This document shows, piece by piece, positions 44,645-53,918 of a stretch of DNA of 64,000 bases. The stretch lies in the NCBI GenBank assembly GCA_033764075.1, contig JANRJH010000045.1, positions 1 to 64,000 on the forward strand, given 5' to 3'. Both the position numbers and the translations under genes were made by a program. Below the pieces are notes generated by a model. That model was given only the letters and a program-made list of their open reading frames with translations. It did no database searches and was not told the DNA's origin. Source of the stretch: M3007 sp033764075 (GTDB lineage: Bacteria > Bacteroidota > Bacteroidia > Chitinophagales > Saprospiraceae). Within the stretch, counting starts at the first letter, position 1, and every line of letters starts with the position of its first letter.

Positions 44645-47542
44645 ATGACCACTTTTTCTGCCCTTCGGCGCGGCTTTTCGCTGCTCTTTATGTCCTGTGT
44701 AACCGCATGGACCCTTCAAGCCCAAACCACCCTGAGCGGTACCGTGCTGGATGCAGCGGGCGGCGCCCCGCTGGTCGGGGCCACCATCCGGGTGGAAGGC
44801 AGCAACAACGGCGCCAGCACCGACGCCGAAGGGCAGTTTAAGTTGTACGATCTGCCGACGGACAAGGTTGTGCTCACCTGTTCGTATTACGGCTACGAAA
44901 CGCAGCAGGTGACGCACATGCCGGCCTCGGGCGCCGAGATCGTCATCCGTATGCAAAGCACCGGCGTCAACCTGACCGAGGTGGTCGTTGAGGGCATTGC
45001 CGAAGGGCAGATCAAGGCCATGGTCGACATGAAAAAGGCCGATAACATCAAAAACATCGTTTCGGCCGAGCAAATCAAGACTTTCCCGGACATGAATGCC
45101 GCCGAGGTCATGCAGCGCATCCCGGGCATTACCCTGCAGCGCGACCAGGGCGAAGGCCGGTTCGTGCAATTGCGCGGCACCCCTCCCGAACTGACCAACT
45201 TCAACATCAACGGCGAGCAGGTGCCCTCTCCGGAGGGCAATTTCCGCTATGTGGGCATGGACATCATTCCCTCCGACCAGATCGAGGCCATCGAGGTGAC
45301 CAAGGTCATGACGCCCGACATGGATGCCGACGGCATCGGCGGCTCCGTCAACATCAAAACCAAGGAAGCGCAAAGCGGGCAACCGGAAGTGCGCGCAACC
45401 GTTGCAGCCGGGTACAACAACCTGCGACAAACCCCCAACTACAACGCGCAGTTCTCCTACGGCCAACGTTACAACAAATTTGGCTTTCAAATGAACGCCA
45501 GCTACTTTCAAAACAACCAGGGATCCGACAACATCGAGTACAATTTCGTCAAAGGCCCGTTTTTCAACACCGGCGGGCAGGAAGAGGGCAAAGACAACTT
45601 CTTTGTGCACTACAGCGAAGCGCAATACCGCTACTACGACATCACCCGGACGCGCATCAGCGCCAGTCCAACCCTGGATTACAAATTCGATAAAAATAAC
45701 CGGATTTACCTCCAGGGTATGTACAACAGCTTCACCGACGACGAAACGCGACGACGACTGATCTACGAACTCGACGACCCCGTGAGCGCTACGTACTACC
45801 TGTTTGGCGGTGTCGTGCACGATGTAAAAGACCGCATCAAACGCCAGCAATTGAGCACCATAGCATTGGGCGGTGAACACCGAATAGGCAAAATTGATAT
45901 TGATTATCAAATGTTTGTTGCCGGCGCGCGCGAGTCGGAACCCAACCGGCTGGAGGCCGGTTTCGAAAGTGCCGGACAGGCCATCGCCATCGCATTTGAC
46001 GTGTCGGACCCCGAATACCCGCGCGCTACATTCCCCAACCCGAGCAATGCCGGCAACGTCACCGACTACGAAAATTACGAGCTCGACGAGATGTTGCTGG
46101 AAAACAGCCAGACCAAAGAGACCCTGCTGACGCCCAGGGTGAACGTAAAAATACCCTACGCGCTGGCCAACCGCCAAAGCGGCTATGTGAAGTTCGGCGG
46201 CAAAATCCGCTCCAGGGTAAAAACAAGGGACGTACGCTCCCAAACTTTTGGCGCCTACAACCCTGTCTCAACCGTTTATCCGGGTGTCGGCGCTCCCCTG
46301 AACCTGGAGACCATCTCCGACGGGTTTCGGGAAGACGACCTCCTCAACCAGGGATATGTGCTGGAATACATGCCGAATGCCGACTACCTGCGCGACTTTT
46401 ACGAGTTCTATCCGCAATATTTTATTTTCGACCGCAACGCCAGCCGCAAAAATTCCTACAACCAGGACTACACGTACAAGGAGGACATTTACGCCGCCTA
46501 CGGCATGGTGCACCACGATATCGGCAGGTTGATGGTGCTCGCCGGACTGCGATTCGAGCAGACCAACATGCGGGAAAACCAGGCCTACGGGGTCATCCTT
46601 GACGGCAACAAGTTCATCGGCATCGACACCTTCAACACCAGCCGCGTGCAGTCTTTCCTGCTGCCCCAGGTGCAGTTCAAATACGCCCTTTCGCCCAAAA
46701 TCAACCTGCGCGCCGCGCTCACATACACCTACTCCCGCCCCAATTATGTAGACATCATCCCGTCGCGGGAGGAAGACCGCAACGAGGTGAGCATCGGGAA
46801 CCCGGACCTCAATTTTCCCCGGGCCACCAACGTGGATCTGATGGTGGAGCGCTACTTCAACCGAAGCATATTGTCCGGAGGGCTGTTTTACAAACAGATC
46901 GACGATTTTGTATTCTCTTACAAGCGTTTCGGGCGGGAAGGGAGCCCGGGGTCGGGTAATTTCCCGGTTTTTGAATTTACCAAACCCCTCAATGGAAAGG
47001 ATGCCCAGGTGTGGGGAGCCGAGCTACAGGCGCAGTTCAAGTTCGACTTTTTCCAGGGCTTTTTCAGCGACTTCGGCATTTTCAGCAACTATACCTACAC
47101 CTACTCCCGGGCGTACATCCCCAAACGCGTGCCGGCCAACTACGCCGAAGCCATCATCATCGACCCCGAAGAGGACGACCTCGGTCAGTTTTTCGACGAC
47201 GGAGACACGGAAGCGATCTCCTTGCCCGGCCAATCGAAAAACAACGCCAACGTAGGCCTCTTTTACGATGCCCGGCGTTTTTTCATCCGGCTGACCGCCA
47301 ACTACCAGGATGCTTTCCTGCTGGAGATCGGCGCCGACCCGGACCTGGATGTGTACTACGATGAAGCGCTGCGCCTGGACATGACGATGAACTACCAGCT
47401 CAACCAACACCTGAATTTTTTCGGCGACTGGATCAACATGACCGACACACCACTTCGGCTCTATCTCGGCACACCCGATGTGATCAAACAGCAGGAATAT
47501 TATTCCTGGTGGTTTCGGGTAGGCGCGCGCCTGAAGTTCTGA
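44645..47542 (+). CDS. TonB-dependent receptor with CarboxypepD-like N-terminal domain
   Basis: A 965-residue outer-membrane receptor. After a signal (to about LQAQ) come a CarboxypepD-regulatory-like domain (LSGTVLDAAGGAPLVGATIR), a plug with NEVVVEG-type TEVVVEGIAEG and a PGITLQRDQGEGRFVQLRG segment, then a 22-strand barrel with a C-terminal aromatic ending (WWFRVGARLKF). It has no SusD partner next to it, so it belongs to the FecA/CirA-like rather than the SusC class. It lies 26 bases after the T9SS repeat protein and probably shares its promoter. With the phytase upstream, uptake of inositol phosphates or a metal complex is plausible but not shown. Confidence 0.93.
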   Translation: MTTFSALRRGFSLLFMSCVTAWTLQAQTTLSGTVLDAAGGAPLVGATIRVEGSNNGASTDAEGQFKLYDLPTDKVVLTCSYYGYETQQVTHMPASGAEIVIRMQSTGVNLTEVVVEGIAEGQIKAMVDMKKADNIKNIVSAEQIKTFPDMNAAEVMQRIPGITLQRDQGEGRFVQLRGTPPELTNFNINGEQVPSPEGNFRYVGMDIIPSDQIEAIEVTKVMTPDMDADGIGGSVNIKTKEAQSGQPEVRATVAAGYNNLRQTPNYNAQFSYGQRYNKFGFQMNASYFQNNQGSDNIEYNFVKGPFFNTGGQEEGKDNFFVHYSEAQYRYYDITRTRISASPTLDYKFDKNNRIYLQGMYNSFTDDETRRRLIYELDDPVSATYYLFGGVVHDVKDRIKRQQLSTIALGGEHRIGKIDIDYQMFVAGARESEPNRLEAGFESAGQAIAIAFDVSDPEYPRATFPNPSNAGNVTDYENYELDEMLLENSQTKETLLTPRVNVKIPYALANRQSGYVKFGGKIRSRVKTRDVRSQTFGAYNPVSTVYPGVGAPLNLETISDGFREDDLLNQGYVLEYMPNADYLRDFYEFYPQYFIFDRNASRKNSYNQDYTYKEDIYAAYGMVHHDIGRLMVLAGLRFEQTNMRENQAYGVILDGNKFIGIDTFNTSRVQSFLLPQVQFKYALSPKINLRAALTYTYSRPNYVDIIPSREEDRNEVSIGNPDLNFPRATNVDLMVERYFNRSILSGGLFYKQIDDFVFSYKRFGREGSPGSGNFPVFEFTKPLNGKDAQVWGAELQAQFKFDFFQGFFSDFGIFSNYTYTYSRAYIPKRVPANYAEAIIIDPEEDDLGQFFDDGDTEAISLPGQSKNNANVGLFYDARRFFIRLTANYQDAFLLEIGADPDLDVYYDEALRLDMTMNYQLNQHLNFFGDWINMTDTPLRLYLGTPDVIKQQEYYSWWFRVGARLKF

Positions 47543-47549
47543 ACCCGCA

Positions 47550-48998
47550 TCAGGGTTGGTCCATCAGGTACACCAATGCTGTCATGGCTGCTGCGCCCAG
47601 TTCGAGTTCTCGCTTGTTTACGGCCTCAAAAACATCCGCTGCCGTGTGGTGGTAGTCAAAATACCGCTGAGAATCGGGCCTGTAGCCGCAGAGGAGGCCG
47701 CCCAGCGGTTTGAGCGGGCCAATATCGGCGCCCGACCCGCCTTTTTCCCAGTCGTGCAATCCGTAGCGCTCCAGGTACGGGGCGAACGATTTCACGTACT
47801 CGAACTGTTCGGCAAGCACGGTCTCTTCGGCGTCGAAGGAAAACCCGCGGGGCGTGAACCCGCCGGCGTCGCTTTCTATGGCCAACAAGTGTTTCTCGCC
47901 CTTCCGGATGGCCTCCTCGGCGTAGGCGCGGCCGCCGCGCAGCCCGTTTTCTTCGTTCATGAACAGCACACAGCGCACCGTGTGGCGGGGTCGGTATCCC
48001 GATTGTCGCAGGGCGCGGAGCACCTCCATGCTCTGCACGCAACCGGCGCCGTCGTCGTGGGCGCCGTGGCCCACGTCCCAGGAGTCGAGGTGGCCGCCGA
48101 CGACGATCACTTCTTCCGGTTTCTCCGAGCCGCGGATCTCGCCGACCACGTTGAAAGAGGGTTTGTCGGCCAGGGTGCGGCAGTTCAACTTTACAAACAG
48201 GGTAGCTTTGCCTTCGCGGCGGAGCACTTCGTGCAGTTGTTCCGCCGCGCGGGTGCTGATGGCGGCTGCCGGGATGAGCGCGTGCGCAGAGTCGTAGCGC
48301 AGGCTTCCGGTGTGCGGGTAGTCGTCGATGCGCAAGCCCATGCTGCGCACCAGCATGGCCACGGCGCCGTACCGGGAAGCGCGGGATGCGCCGGCCACCC
48401 GTTGGTCCACCGCGCCGCCGTAGGCCCGGAATGTGTGCACGTGGGTGCATTCCATCGGACGGTTCAGAAACGCAATTTTGCCCTTCAGCGCGCCCGCCGC
48501 GCCCAGGGAGTCGAGGGCTTCCCAGGATTTTACCTCCACCACTTCCGCCTGAATGCCGGCTTCCGGGGTGGCAACCGACCCGCCCAGGGCCAAGGCCGGC
48601 AGGTTGAGCGGCGCACCCCGGCGCAGCAGGCGCACCAGTTCGGGCGCGCCGCGCTCCCAGTGCGGCACCATAACCGGCTGAAGCCACACCGAATCGAGCC
48701 CCATGGTGTCCAGCACGCTTTTCGCCCAGGTCACGGCTTTTTCGGCGCCGGGACTGCCGCTGAGCCGGTGCCCCACCTGGAAGCAGAGCGATTCCAGCCA
48801 GGCGTAACAACGACCGTCCTGCAGCGTTTGGTCGAAAATACGCTCAACGGCCAGCATTTTTTCCGCGTCCGGATCGGTCCGGAAAGCAGTTTGTGCCGGC
48901 AGTACAGCGGCGGTAGCCAGGAATAGAAAAAAACAAAAGTTGGCTTTTATGCCTTTGAACACCAAAAGCAGCGAGGAAAATTTGTCTTTTTTCAACAT
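47550..48998 (-). CDS. M28 family zinc aminopeptidase, exported
   Basis: About 482 residues with an N-terminal hydrophobic signal (NFCFFLFLATAAVLPAQ). The M28 dizinc site is visible in order: GGHLDSWDVGHGAHDDGAG (His and bridging Asp), FMNEENGLRGG (Glu base and ligand), IESDAGGFTP (Asp) and YHHTAADVF (final His). A PA-type insert with the first domain precedes it. The family removes N-terminal residues from peptides outside the cytoplasm. The start is uncertain: ATG 48998 gives a short signal, ATG 49013 adds five residues. It converges with the TonB receptor gene, and its product could process peptides together with the neighbouring S9 peptidase. Confidence 0.9.
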   Translation of the reverse strand: MLKKDKFSSLLLVFKGIKANFCFFLFLATAAVLPAQTAFRTDPDAEKMLAVERIFDQTLQDGRCYAWLESLCFQVGHRLSGSPGAEKAVTWAKSVLDTMGLDSVWLQPVMVPHWERGAPELVRLLRRGAPLNLPALALGGSVATPEAGIQAEVVEVKSWEALDSLGAAGALKGKIAFLNRPMECTHVHTFRAYGGAVDQRVAGASRASRYGAVAMLVRSMGLRIDDYPHTGSLRYDSAHALIPAAAISTRAAEQLHEVLRREGKATLFVKLNCRTLADKPSFNVVGEIRGSEKPEEVIVVGGHLDSWDVGHGAHDDGAGCVQSMEVLRALRQSGYRPRHTVRCVLFMNEENGLRGGRAYAEEAIRKGEKHLLAIESDAGGFTPRGFSFDAEETVLAEQFEYVKSFAPYLERYGLHDWEKGGSGADIGPLKPLGGLLCGYRPDSQRYFDYHHTAADVFEAVNKRELELGAAAMTALVYLMDQP

Positions 48999-49157
48999 GT
49001 CGGAATAAAACATCGTAAACAAAAATTTGCAATTTTAACAGTTCGGACGTGATATGCTCGGCTTTTCCAGTCCTCGCATTTGTTTTCATCGTTGTTTGGC
49101 GAAAATATTTTTGAAAAATTTTTTTGCTGGTTGTTGTATCAATTACACCAAGTGCTG

Positions 49158-49165
49158 TACCTTTG
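49158..49165 (+). promoter_or_regulatory. -7 promoter box TACCTTTG upstream of the S9 peptidase
   Basis: Exact TAnnTTTG match, with GTTG about 21 bases upstream as a weak -33 element. The start codon at 49302 predicts a 5' leader of about 135 bases. The region 49023-49301 otherwise holds only AT-rich sequence between the two divergent peptidase genes. Confidence 0.5.
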
Positions 49166-49301
49166 TTGCACGACGTACCGAAAACGCTTCGGAGCGAAAG
49201 ATTAATTTGGTTTTATTTGGTTAGGGCTGAGGTGGTGCTGTGGTGGCGCCGCCTCATTTTTTTTCTTGTTGTACATTCGCGGCGGAACAAGTCCGGCAAA
49301 T

Positions 49302-51455
49302 ATGAAAAAAACCTTCGTCCTCTTTCTGATTATTTGTGCTCAAACCACTTTTGCCCAGCCACAGCAGGGTAAGCCCATCAGTATGTCCGACGCCATTCTC
49401 AAGGGCCGAAGCTCCCTGGCGCCGGCCCGGCTCGGGCAATTGCAATGGATTCCGGGCACGGATGCATTTTCCCATTCCGTTGCCGGCAACCGCCTGGTTC
49501 GGGTACGCGCCTCCGACCTGCGGGCCGATACCCTGGACGTGATGCCGGCCATCAATGCAACGCTGGTCGCCCGGGGCGCCGACACCCTCCCCGGTTTGCC
49601 GCCGGTGGGGTGGCTCGACGAGCACGCCTTTTGGTTTCATACAAATAAAGACGTGTTTGTGTGGGATGCCAAAAAGGGCGTACAATGGAAAAACGGATTT
49701 CCGGACCAGGCGGAAAATGTCGATTTTCACAAGGGTACCCACCACGCCGCGTACACCGTGGGCGATGAGTTGCGGTTGAGCATCGGCGGCGCCGAACAAA
49801 TGGTCGCCCGTAGCGAAGCCGAGGGCATCGTGTACGGCAAGAGCGTGCACCGCGACGAGTTTGGTATTTTCAAAGGCACCTTCTGGAGTACAAAAGGCGA
49901 CAAGCTGGCGTTTTATCGCATGGATGAAAGCATGGTCACGCCGTATGCCATTTACGTGCTCGACTCCATGCCCGCCCAAACGCGCAGCATCCGGTATCCC
50001 TTCGCTGGTGCCAAAAGCCACCACGTGACCATAGGCATATACGACACCCAAACCCGGAAAACGCTTTACCTGCAAACGGGCGAGCCGGCGGAACAGTACC
50101 TCACCAATGTAGCCTGGACCCCCGACGACCGATATATTCTCGTGGCCATCGTCAACCGCACACAGGACCGCTGCCAGCTCAAGCTGTTCGACGCCCAATC
50201 CGGCGCTTTGGTACGCACCATCCTCGAGGAGACCGACCCGCGCTGGGTGGAACCGGAAAACCCGCCGGCCTTTGTGCCGGGTTCCGACGAGATGTTCATC
50301 TGGCAAAGTGAGCGGGAGGGATATAACCGGCTGTATTTGTACGACCTGAAAGGCAAATTGCAGCAGACCATCGGCGTTGGCGATGAACCCATCGTTCGTT
50401 TTCTGGGATTTGACAAAAACGGGAAACACTGCTTTTACGAACAAACCGACCTGTACGGGCTGGAGCGCTACGGCACCACCACCGAATTGCTCAAACCCAA
50501 TGGCGCTTTCCGCCTCAACCCCCAGGGGGGGACACAGTCTACACTGGTCAACGAATCGGGAAAATGGGTGCTCACCAGCCTGACCAACCTGAACACACCG
50601 CTTGAGGTGTACGTTACGCCAGTCAAGGAACCCCAAAAACGCAAGCTGTATTACAGCGCCCCCAACCCGATCCAAGAGTATGCCCTCGGCGAAACACGTA
50701 TGGTCAACATCATCGGGCCGGATGGCACACCACTCAATGCGCGCATGATCCTGCCCACCAACTTTGATCCCGGCAAACGCTACCCGGCCATCGTGTACGT
50801 GTACAACGGCCCGCACGTGCAACTCGTGACCAACACCTGGTTGTCCGGCGGCGAACTATGGATGCACCGCATGGCCGAACAGGGTTATGTCCTGTTTTCC
50901 CTCGACGGACGTGGCTCGGCCAACCGGGGTTTTGCTTTCGAGAGCGCCATTCACCGACGCCTGGGCGATGCCGAAGTGGCCGACCAGCTGGCTGGTGTGG
51001 CTTTTTTGAAAAGTCAGCCTTTTGTGGATTCTACCCGCCTGGGCGTGTTCGGCTGGAGTTACGGCGGCTTCATGACCACCTCGCTGATGTCGCGCCCCGA
51101 ATCAGCCGGCACCTTCAAATGCGGCGTGGCGGGCGGACCTGTCATTGACTGGCGATTGTACGAAATCATGTACACCGAGCGCTACATGGACACCCCGCAG
51201 GAGAACCCGGAAGGGTATGAAGCCAACAGTCTGTTCAAGTACGTCGACAACCTGACAGGCAGGCTCCTGATGATTCACGGCAGCTCCGACGACGTGGTGC
51301 TGTGGCAGCACTCCATGCGGTACATACGCGAATGCGTTCGGCGCGGAAAGCAGATCGACTATTTTGTTTACCCCGAACACAAGCACAATGTGATCGGCCG
51401 CGACCGTGTACATTTATTTGAAAAAATTGAGCGGTTTTTCGTGGAGAATCTTTAG
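49302..51455 (+). CDS. S9 family dipeptidyl-peptidase IV-type serine peptidase
   Basis: A 717-residue exported peptidase that removes X-Pro or X-Ala dipeptides. The signal peptide is MKKTFVLFLIICAQTTFAQ. An eight-bladed DPPIV-N propeller spans about 90-460 (for example FWSTKGDKLAFYRMDE). The alpha/beta hydrolase domain carries the triad S586 in GWSYGG, D663 in HGSSDD and H695 in PEHKHN. The ATG at 49302 is set by the signal peptide; an upstream in-frame start is not supported. It is divergent from the M28 gene. Confidence 0.95.
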   Translation: MKKTFVLFLIICAQTTFAQPQQGKPISMSDAILKGRSSLAPARLGQLQWIPGTDAFSHSVAGNRLVRVRASDLRADTLDVMPAINATLVARGADTLPGLPPVGWLDEHAFWFHTNKDVFVWDAKKGVQWKNGFPDQAENVDFHKGTHHAAYTVGDELRLSIGGAEQMVARSEAEGIVYGKSVHRDEFGIFKGTFWSTKGDKLAFYRMDESMVTPYAIYVLDSMPAQTRSIRYPFAGAKSHHVTIGIYDTQTRKTLYLQTGEPAEQYLTNVAWTPDDRYILVAIVNRTQDRCQLKLFDAQSGALVRTILEETDPRWVEPENPPAFVPGSDEMFIWQSEREGYNRLYLYDLKGKLQQTIGVGDEPIVRFLGFDKNGKHCFYEQTDLYGLERYGTTTELLKPNGAFRLNPQGGTQSTLVNESGKWVLTSLTNLNTPLEVYVTPVKEPQKRKLYYSAPNPIQEYALGETRMVNIIGPDGTPLNARMILPTNFDPGKRYPAIVYVYNGPHVQLVTNTWLSGGELWMHRMAEQGYVLFSLDGRGSANRGFAFESAIHRRLGDAEVADQLAGVAFLKSQPFVDSTRLGVFGWSYGGFMTTSLMSRPESAGTFKCGVAGGPVIDWRLYEIMYTERYMDTPQENPEGYEANSLFKYVDNLTGRLLMIHGSSDDVVLWQHSMRYIRECVRRGKQIDYFVYPEHKHNVIGRDRVHLFEKIERFFVENL

Positions 51456-51469
51456 TGGCCGCCAAGTAC

Positions 51470-51650
51470 ATCTCCTCCGTGCGCCTCTGTGAACCCGCTG
51501 AGTCCGCTGCGGTTCCTTTTTAAAAATAAACCACAAAGGGGCGCAGGGGATCCCCAGAGGAGGCGCAGAGTATCTCCTCCGTGCGCCTCTGTGAACCCGC
51601 TGAGTCCGCTGCGGTTCCTTTCAAAATAAACCACAGCGGGGCAAAATGCA
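51470..51650. repeat. Intergenic direct repeat, two ~50-bp near-identical units 102 bp apart
   Basis: The unit starting ATCTCCTCCGTGCGCCTCTG occurs at 51470 and again at 51572. Each runs 50 bases to GGTTCCTTT, followed by a diverged AAATAAACCAC stretch. Between them lies a GGGGATCCCC palindrome (51547-51556), then AGAGGAGGCGCAGAG. No coding potential is credible. It forms part of the 383-base gap between the S9 peptidase and pstS. Confidence 0.85.
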
Positions 51651-51696
51651 AAGCTTTTCTGACGAAATCCGTTGCCCCCGGGCGCAAATCGGGATA

Positions 51697-51718
51697 CTTA
51701 TCATAAACTTAACCTGTG
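51697..51718 (+). promoter_or_regulatory. Candidate Pho box upstream of pstS: two CTTA(A/T) repeats, 11-bp period
   Basis: CTTATCATAAA (51697-51707) is followed by CTTAACCTGTG (51708-51718), giving CTTA at an exact 11-bp period, then TTTG at 51720-51723 and a TTCCTTTG near-match to the -7 box at 51748-51755. The geometry agrees with PhoB boxes and with the three-copy array upstream of the T9SS/TonB-receptor genes. The first unit also resembles the E. coli Pho half-site CTGTCATA. Confidence 0.5.
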
Positions 51719-51838
51719 TTTTGAGTCGGAAACTTGTCAGGATTTTATTCCTTTGCATGTATTAGGGGTTCTGTATTGTACTGAAAACATAAAATTTTCG
51801 CAACAGGGCGCCGCTTAGTTGATCAAACATACAAAAAC

Positions 51839-52693
51839 ATGAAAGCGAATTATATCCTGATGCTTGCCGTGGCGGCGCTGGCGGCCTGTGGTCCGACGGA
51901 TCATAAAAATGGAAATGATACGCAAGGCGCGAGTTCCAGCATTAAAGTGACTGGAAGTACTACGGTTGGCCCCTTGATCACCAAAGCCGCCGAGGCTTTC
52001 GAAAAGGCGAACGATGCAATAAAAATAACGATCAGCGAAGGCGGCTCGGGCGTGGGCATTGCCAACCTGATCGATGAAACGACCGACCTTGCCATGTCTT
52101 CGCGCCCCATGAAGGAGTCGGAAAAAGAAAAAATGCGGGAGAAAAACCACATCGTAACGGAAACCATCGTTGCCCTGGATGCTCTGGCGATTGTGGTGCA
52201 TCCGGGCAATCCGGTCAAGGAGTTGAGCAAGGAACAACTCAACAAAATTTTCAAGGGTGAGATCAAGAATTTCAGCGAGGTGGGCGGCCCGAACCTGGAG
52301 ATCGTGCCGGTATCCCGCGAGTCCAGCTCCGGCACATTCGAGTTTTTCAAGGAGACGGTGCTGGAAGAATCCGAGGTAGCAGCCAATGCCTTGTCGCAGA
52401 GTTCGAACGGGGGGGTGGAGCAAACGATCTCCCAAACACCGGGCGCCATCGGTTACATAGGGCTTGGTTTCATGAGCGAAAGGGTAAAGCCCGTGAACGT
52501 GTCGTGGGAGGCAGGCGAAGTATCCGTTCCGACCATGGAAAATGCCAAAGCCGGCGCCTATCCGCTTACCCGGCCGCTCTACCTGTACAACACCGAAAAG
52601 ACCGCTGCCACAGTCAAACCATTCCTGGATTTTTTGATGTCTGCTGAAGGTCAACAATATGCCATCGAGGCGGGGTTCATCCCGGTCAAGTGA
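51839..52693 (+). CDS. pstS: Phosphate ABC transporter substrate-binding protein PstS
   Basis: A 284-residue lipoprotein that captures phosphate outside the inner membrane. The lipobox is ALAAC (Cys17). The phosphate-binding fold shows VTGSTTVGPLITKAAEAF, SEGGSGVGIANL, SSRPMKESEK, GNPVKELSKEQL, IVPVSRESSSGTFEFF and a GAIGYIGLGF loop. The length is typical for the short Bacteroidota PstS. It is the first gene of pstSCAB. A candidate Pho box lies about 120 bases upstream. Confidence 0.96.
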   Translation: MKANYILMLAVAALAACGPTDHKNGNDTQGASSSIKVTGSTTVGPLITKAAEAFEKANDAIKITISEGGSGVGIANLIDETTDLAMSSRPMKESEKEKMREKNHIVTETIVALDALAIVVHPGNPVKELSKEQLNKIFKGEIKNFSEVGGPNLEIVPVSRESSSGTFEFFKETVLEESEVAANALSQSSNGGVEQTISQTPGAIGYIGLGFMSERVKPVNVSWEAGEVSVPTMENAKAGAYPLTRPLYLYNTEKTAATVKPFLDFLMSAEGQQYAIEAGFIPVK

Positions 52694-52709
52694 TCCAATC
52701 CAACCTGCC

Positions 52710-53915
52710 ATGGGAAAACCTGTTTCTGAAATCATCATTGAAGCCCTCATCAAAGCCAGCGGCGCCATCACCACCGTTGTGGTGCTGCTGATCGTCATTT
52801 ACCTGTTTAAGGAAGGCTTCGGGTTGTTCCGAAAACCGGAGATCGAAGACGGGTATGTCGTGGTGGTCAGCCCCCGGAATCCGGTGAGCAGGCTGAGCGC
52901 CCAGGACATTCGCAAGATCTACGCCGGCAACGACGACGATCCGAAAAAGACAAAGGTAACCAACTGGAAAGACCTGGGTGGAAACGACCAGAAGATTTTG
53001 CCGGTCACGCTGGACAAGCTCGAAAAATTTTATCGCGTTAAATTGCTTGAAACGCCTATTCCGGCAGAAGAAAAAGTGATTCGGCTGATGCGCGACTCCA
53101 GCCACGTGATTGCTATCTTGCCCGCACGCTACGCCCAGTACGGAAAAAAACTGGAGGTGCACAACATGACGTTTTTCGACTTCCTGTTCGGGCGCTACTG
53201 GTACCCCACGTCCAATCCTGCGCCCCGGTTTGGTGTCTGGCCCATTGTGGTGGCCACGCTTTGGGTGACTTTTGTTTCACTGCTCATTGCCATTCCCGTC
53301 GGGTTGATTGTGGCCATTTTTATGACGGAGATTGGCGGGGAGCGCATCCGCAGCGTGCTCAAACCGCTGGTCGAATTGCTGGCAGGTGTGCCCTCCGTGG
53401 TGTACGGTTTTTTTGGATTGGTGGTGGTGGTGCCGATCATCCAGGAGACCTTCGACCTGTCGAGCGGCGCCACGGCGCTGGCGGGGGCCATTATGCTTGG
53501 GATTATTTCGCTGCCCACGATCATCACGCTGTCCGACGACGCCATTCGTGCGGTCCCGCGGGAGATGCGCGAGGCCAGCCTGGCCCTCGGCGCCAGCAAG
53601 TTGCAGACCATATTCCGCGTGGTCATGCCATACGCCTTGTCCGGCATTACTTCGGCGTCCATTCTCGGCGTGGGTCGCGCAATTGGTGAAACCATGACCG
53701 TGCTCATGGTTACGGGCAACAGCGCCCAGATGCCCGCCGGGCTGCTGAGTTCGGTGCGCACCATCACGGCCACCATCGCCCTTGAACTGGGCGAAGCGCC
53801 CAAAGGCGGCAACCACTACCAGGCCTTGTTCGTGCTGGGCTGCGTGGTGTTTGTGCTCACCCTCGTGATAAACCTGATCGCGGAGTACATCGCGTCCAAA
53901 AAGCAAGTTGTGTAA
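52710..53915 (+). CDS. pstC: Phosphate ABC transporter permease PstC with a PstS-like periplasmic insert
   Basis: A 401-residue membrane permease. After the first transmembrane helix (about 19-33) comes a ~100-residue extracytoplasmic insert (48-150), before the usual multi-helix permease core (from about 176). The insert, RNPVSRLSAQDIRKIYAG, then TNWKDLGGNDQKILPVT, aligns by eye with PstS (GNPVKELSKEQLNKIFKG, then VGGPNLEIVPVS), so it looks like half of a phosphate-binding domain. The core contains AGVPSVVYGFFGL and the EAA-like loop REMREASLALGASKLQT. The ATG at 52710 is 16 bases after the pstS stop. It forms the channel with PstA. Confidence 0.95.
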   Translation: MGKPVSEIIIEALIKASGAITTVVVLLIVIYLFKEGFGLFRKPEIEDGYVVVVSPRNPVSRLSAQDIRKIYAGNDDDPKKTKVTNWKDLGGNDQKILPVTLDKLEKFYRVKLLETPIPAEEKVIRLMRDSSHVIAILPARYAQYGKKLEVHNMTFFDFLFGRYWYPTSNPAPRFGVWPIVVATLWVTFVSLLIAIPVGLIVAIFMTEIGGERIRSVLKPLVELLAGVPSVVYGFFGLVVVVPIIQETFDLSSGATALAGAIMLGIISLPTIITLSDDAIRAVPREMREASLALGASKLQTIFRVVMPYALSGITSASILGVGRAIGETMTVLMVTGNSAQMPAGLLSSVRTITATIALELGEAPKGGNHYQALFVLGCVVFVLTLVINLIAEYIASKKQVV

Positions 53916-53918
53916 GCC

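Noticed and set aside
44633..46243. 536-codon frame opposite the TonB receptor
   Set aside because: Antisense to a gene with strong CarboxypepD, plug and barrel features; no independent evidence.
51452..51634. Small protein frame of 60 codons over the direct repeat
   Set aside because: The peptide is just the translated 50-bp repeat unit read twice, without a start context or similarity to any protein.
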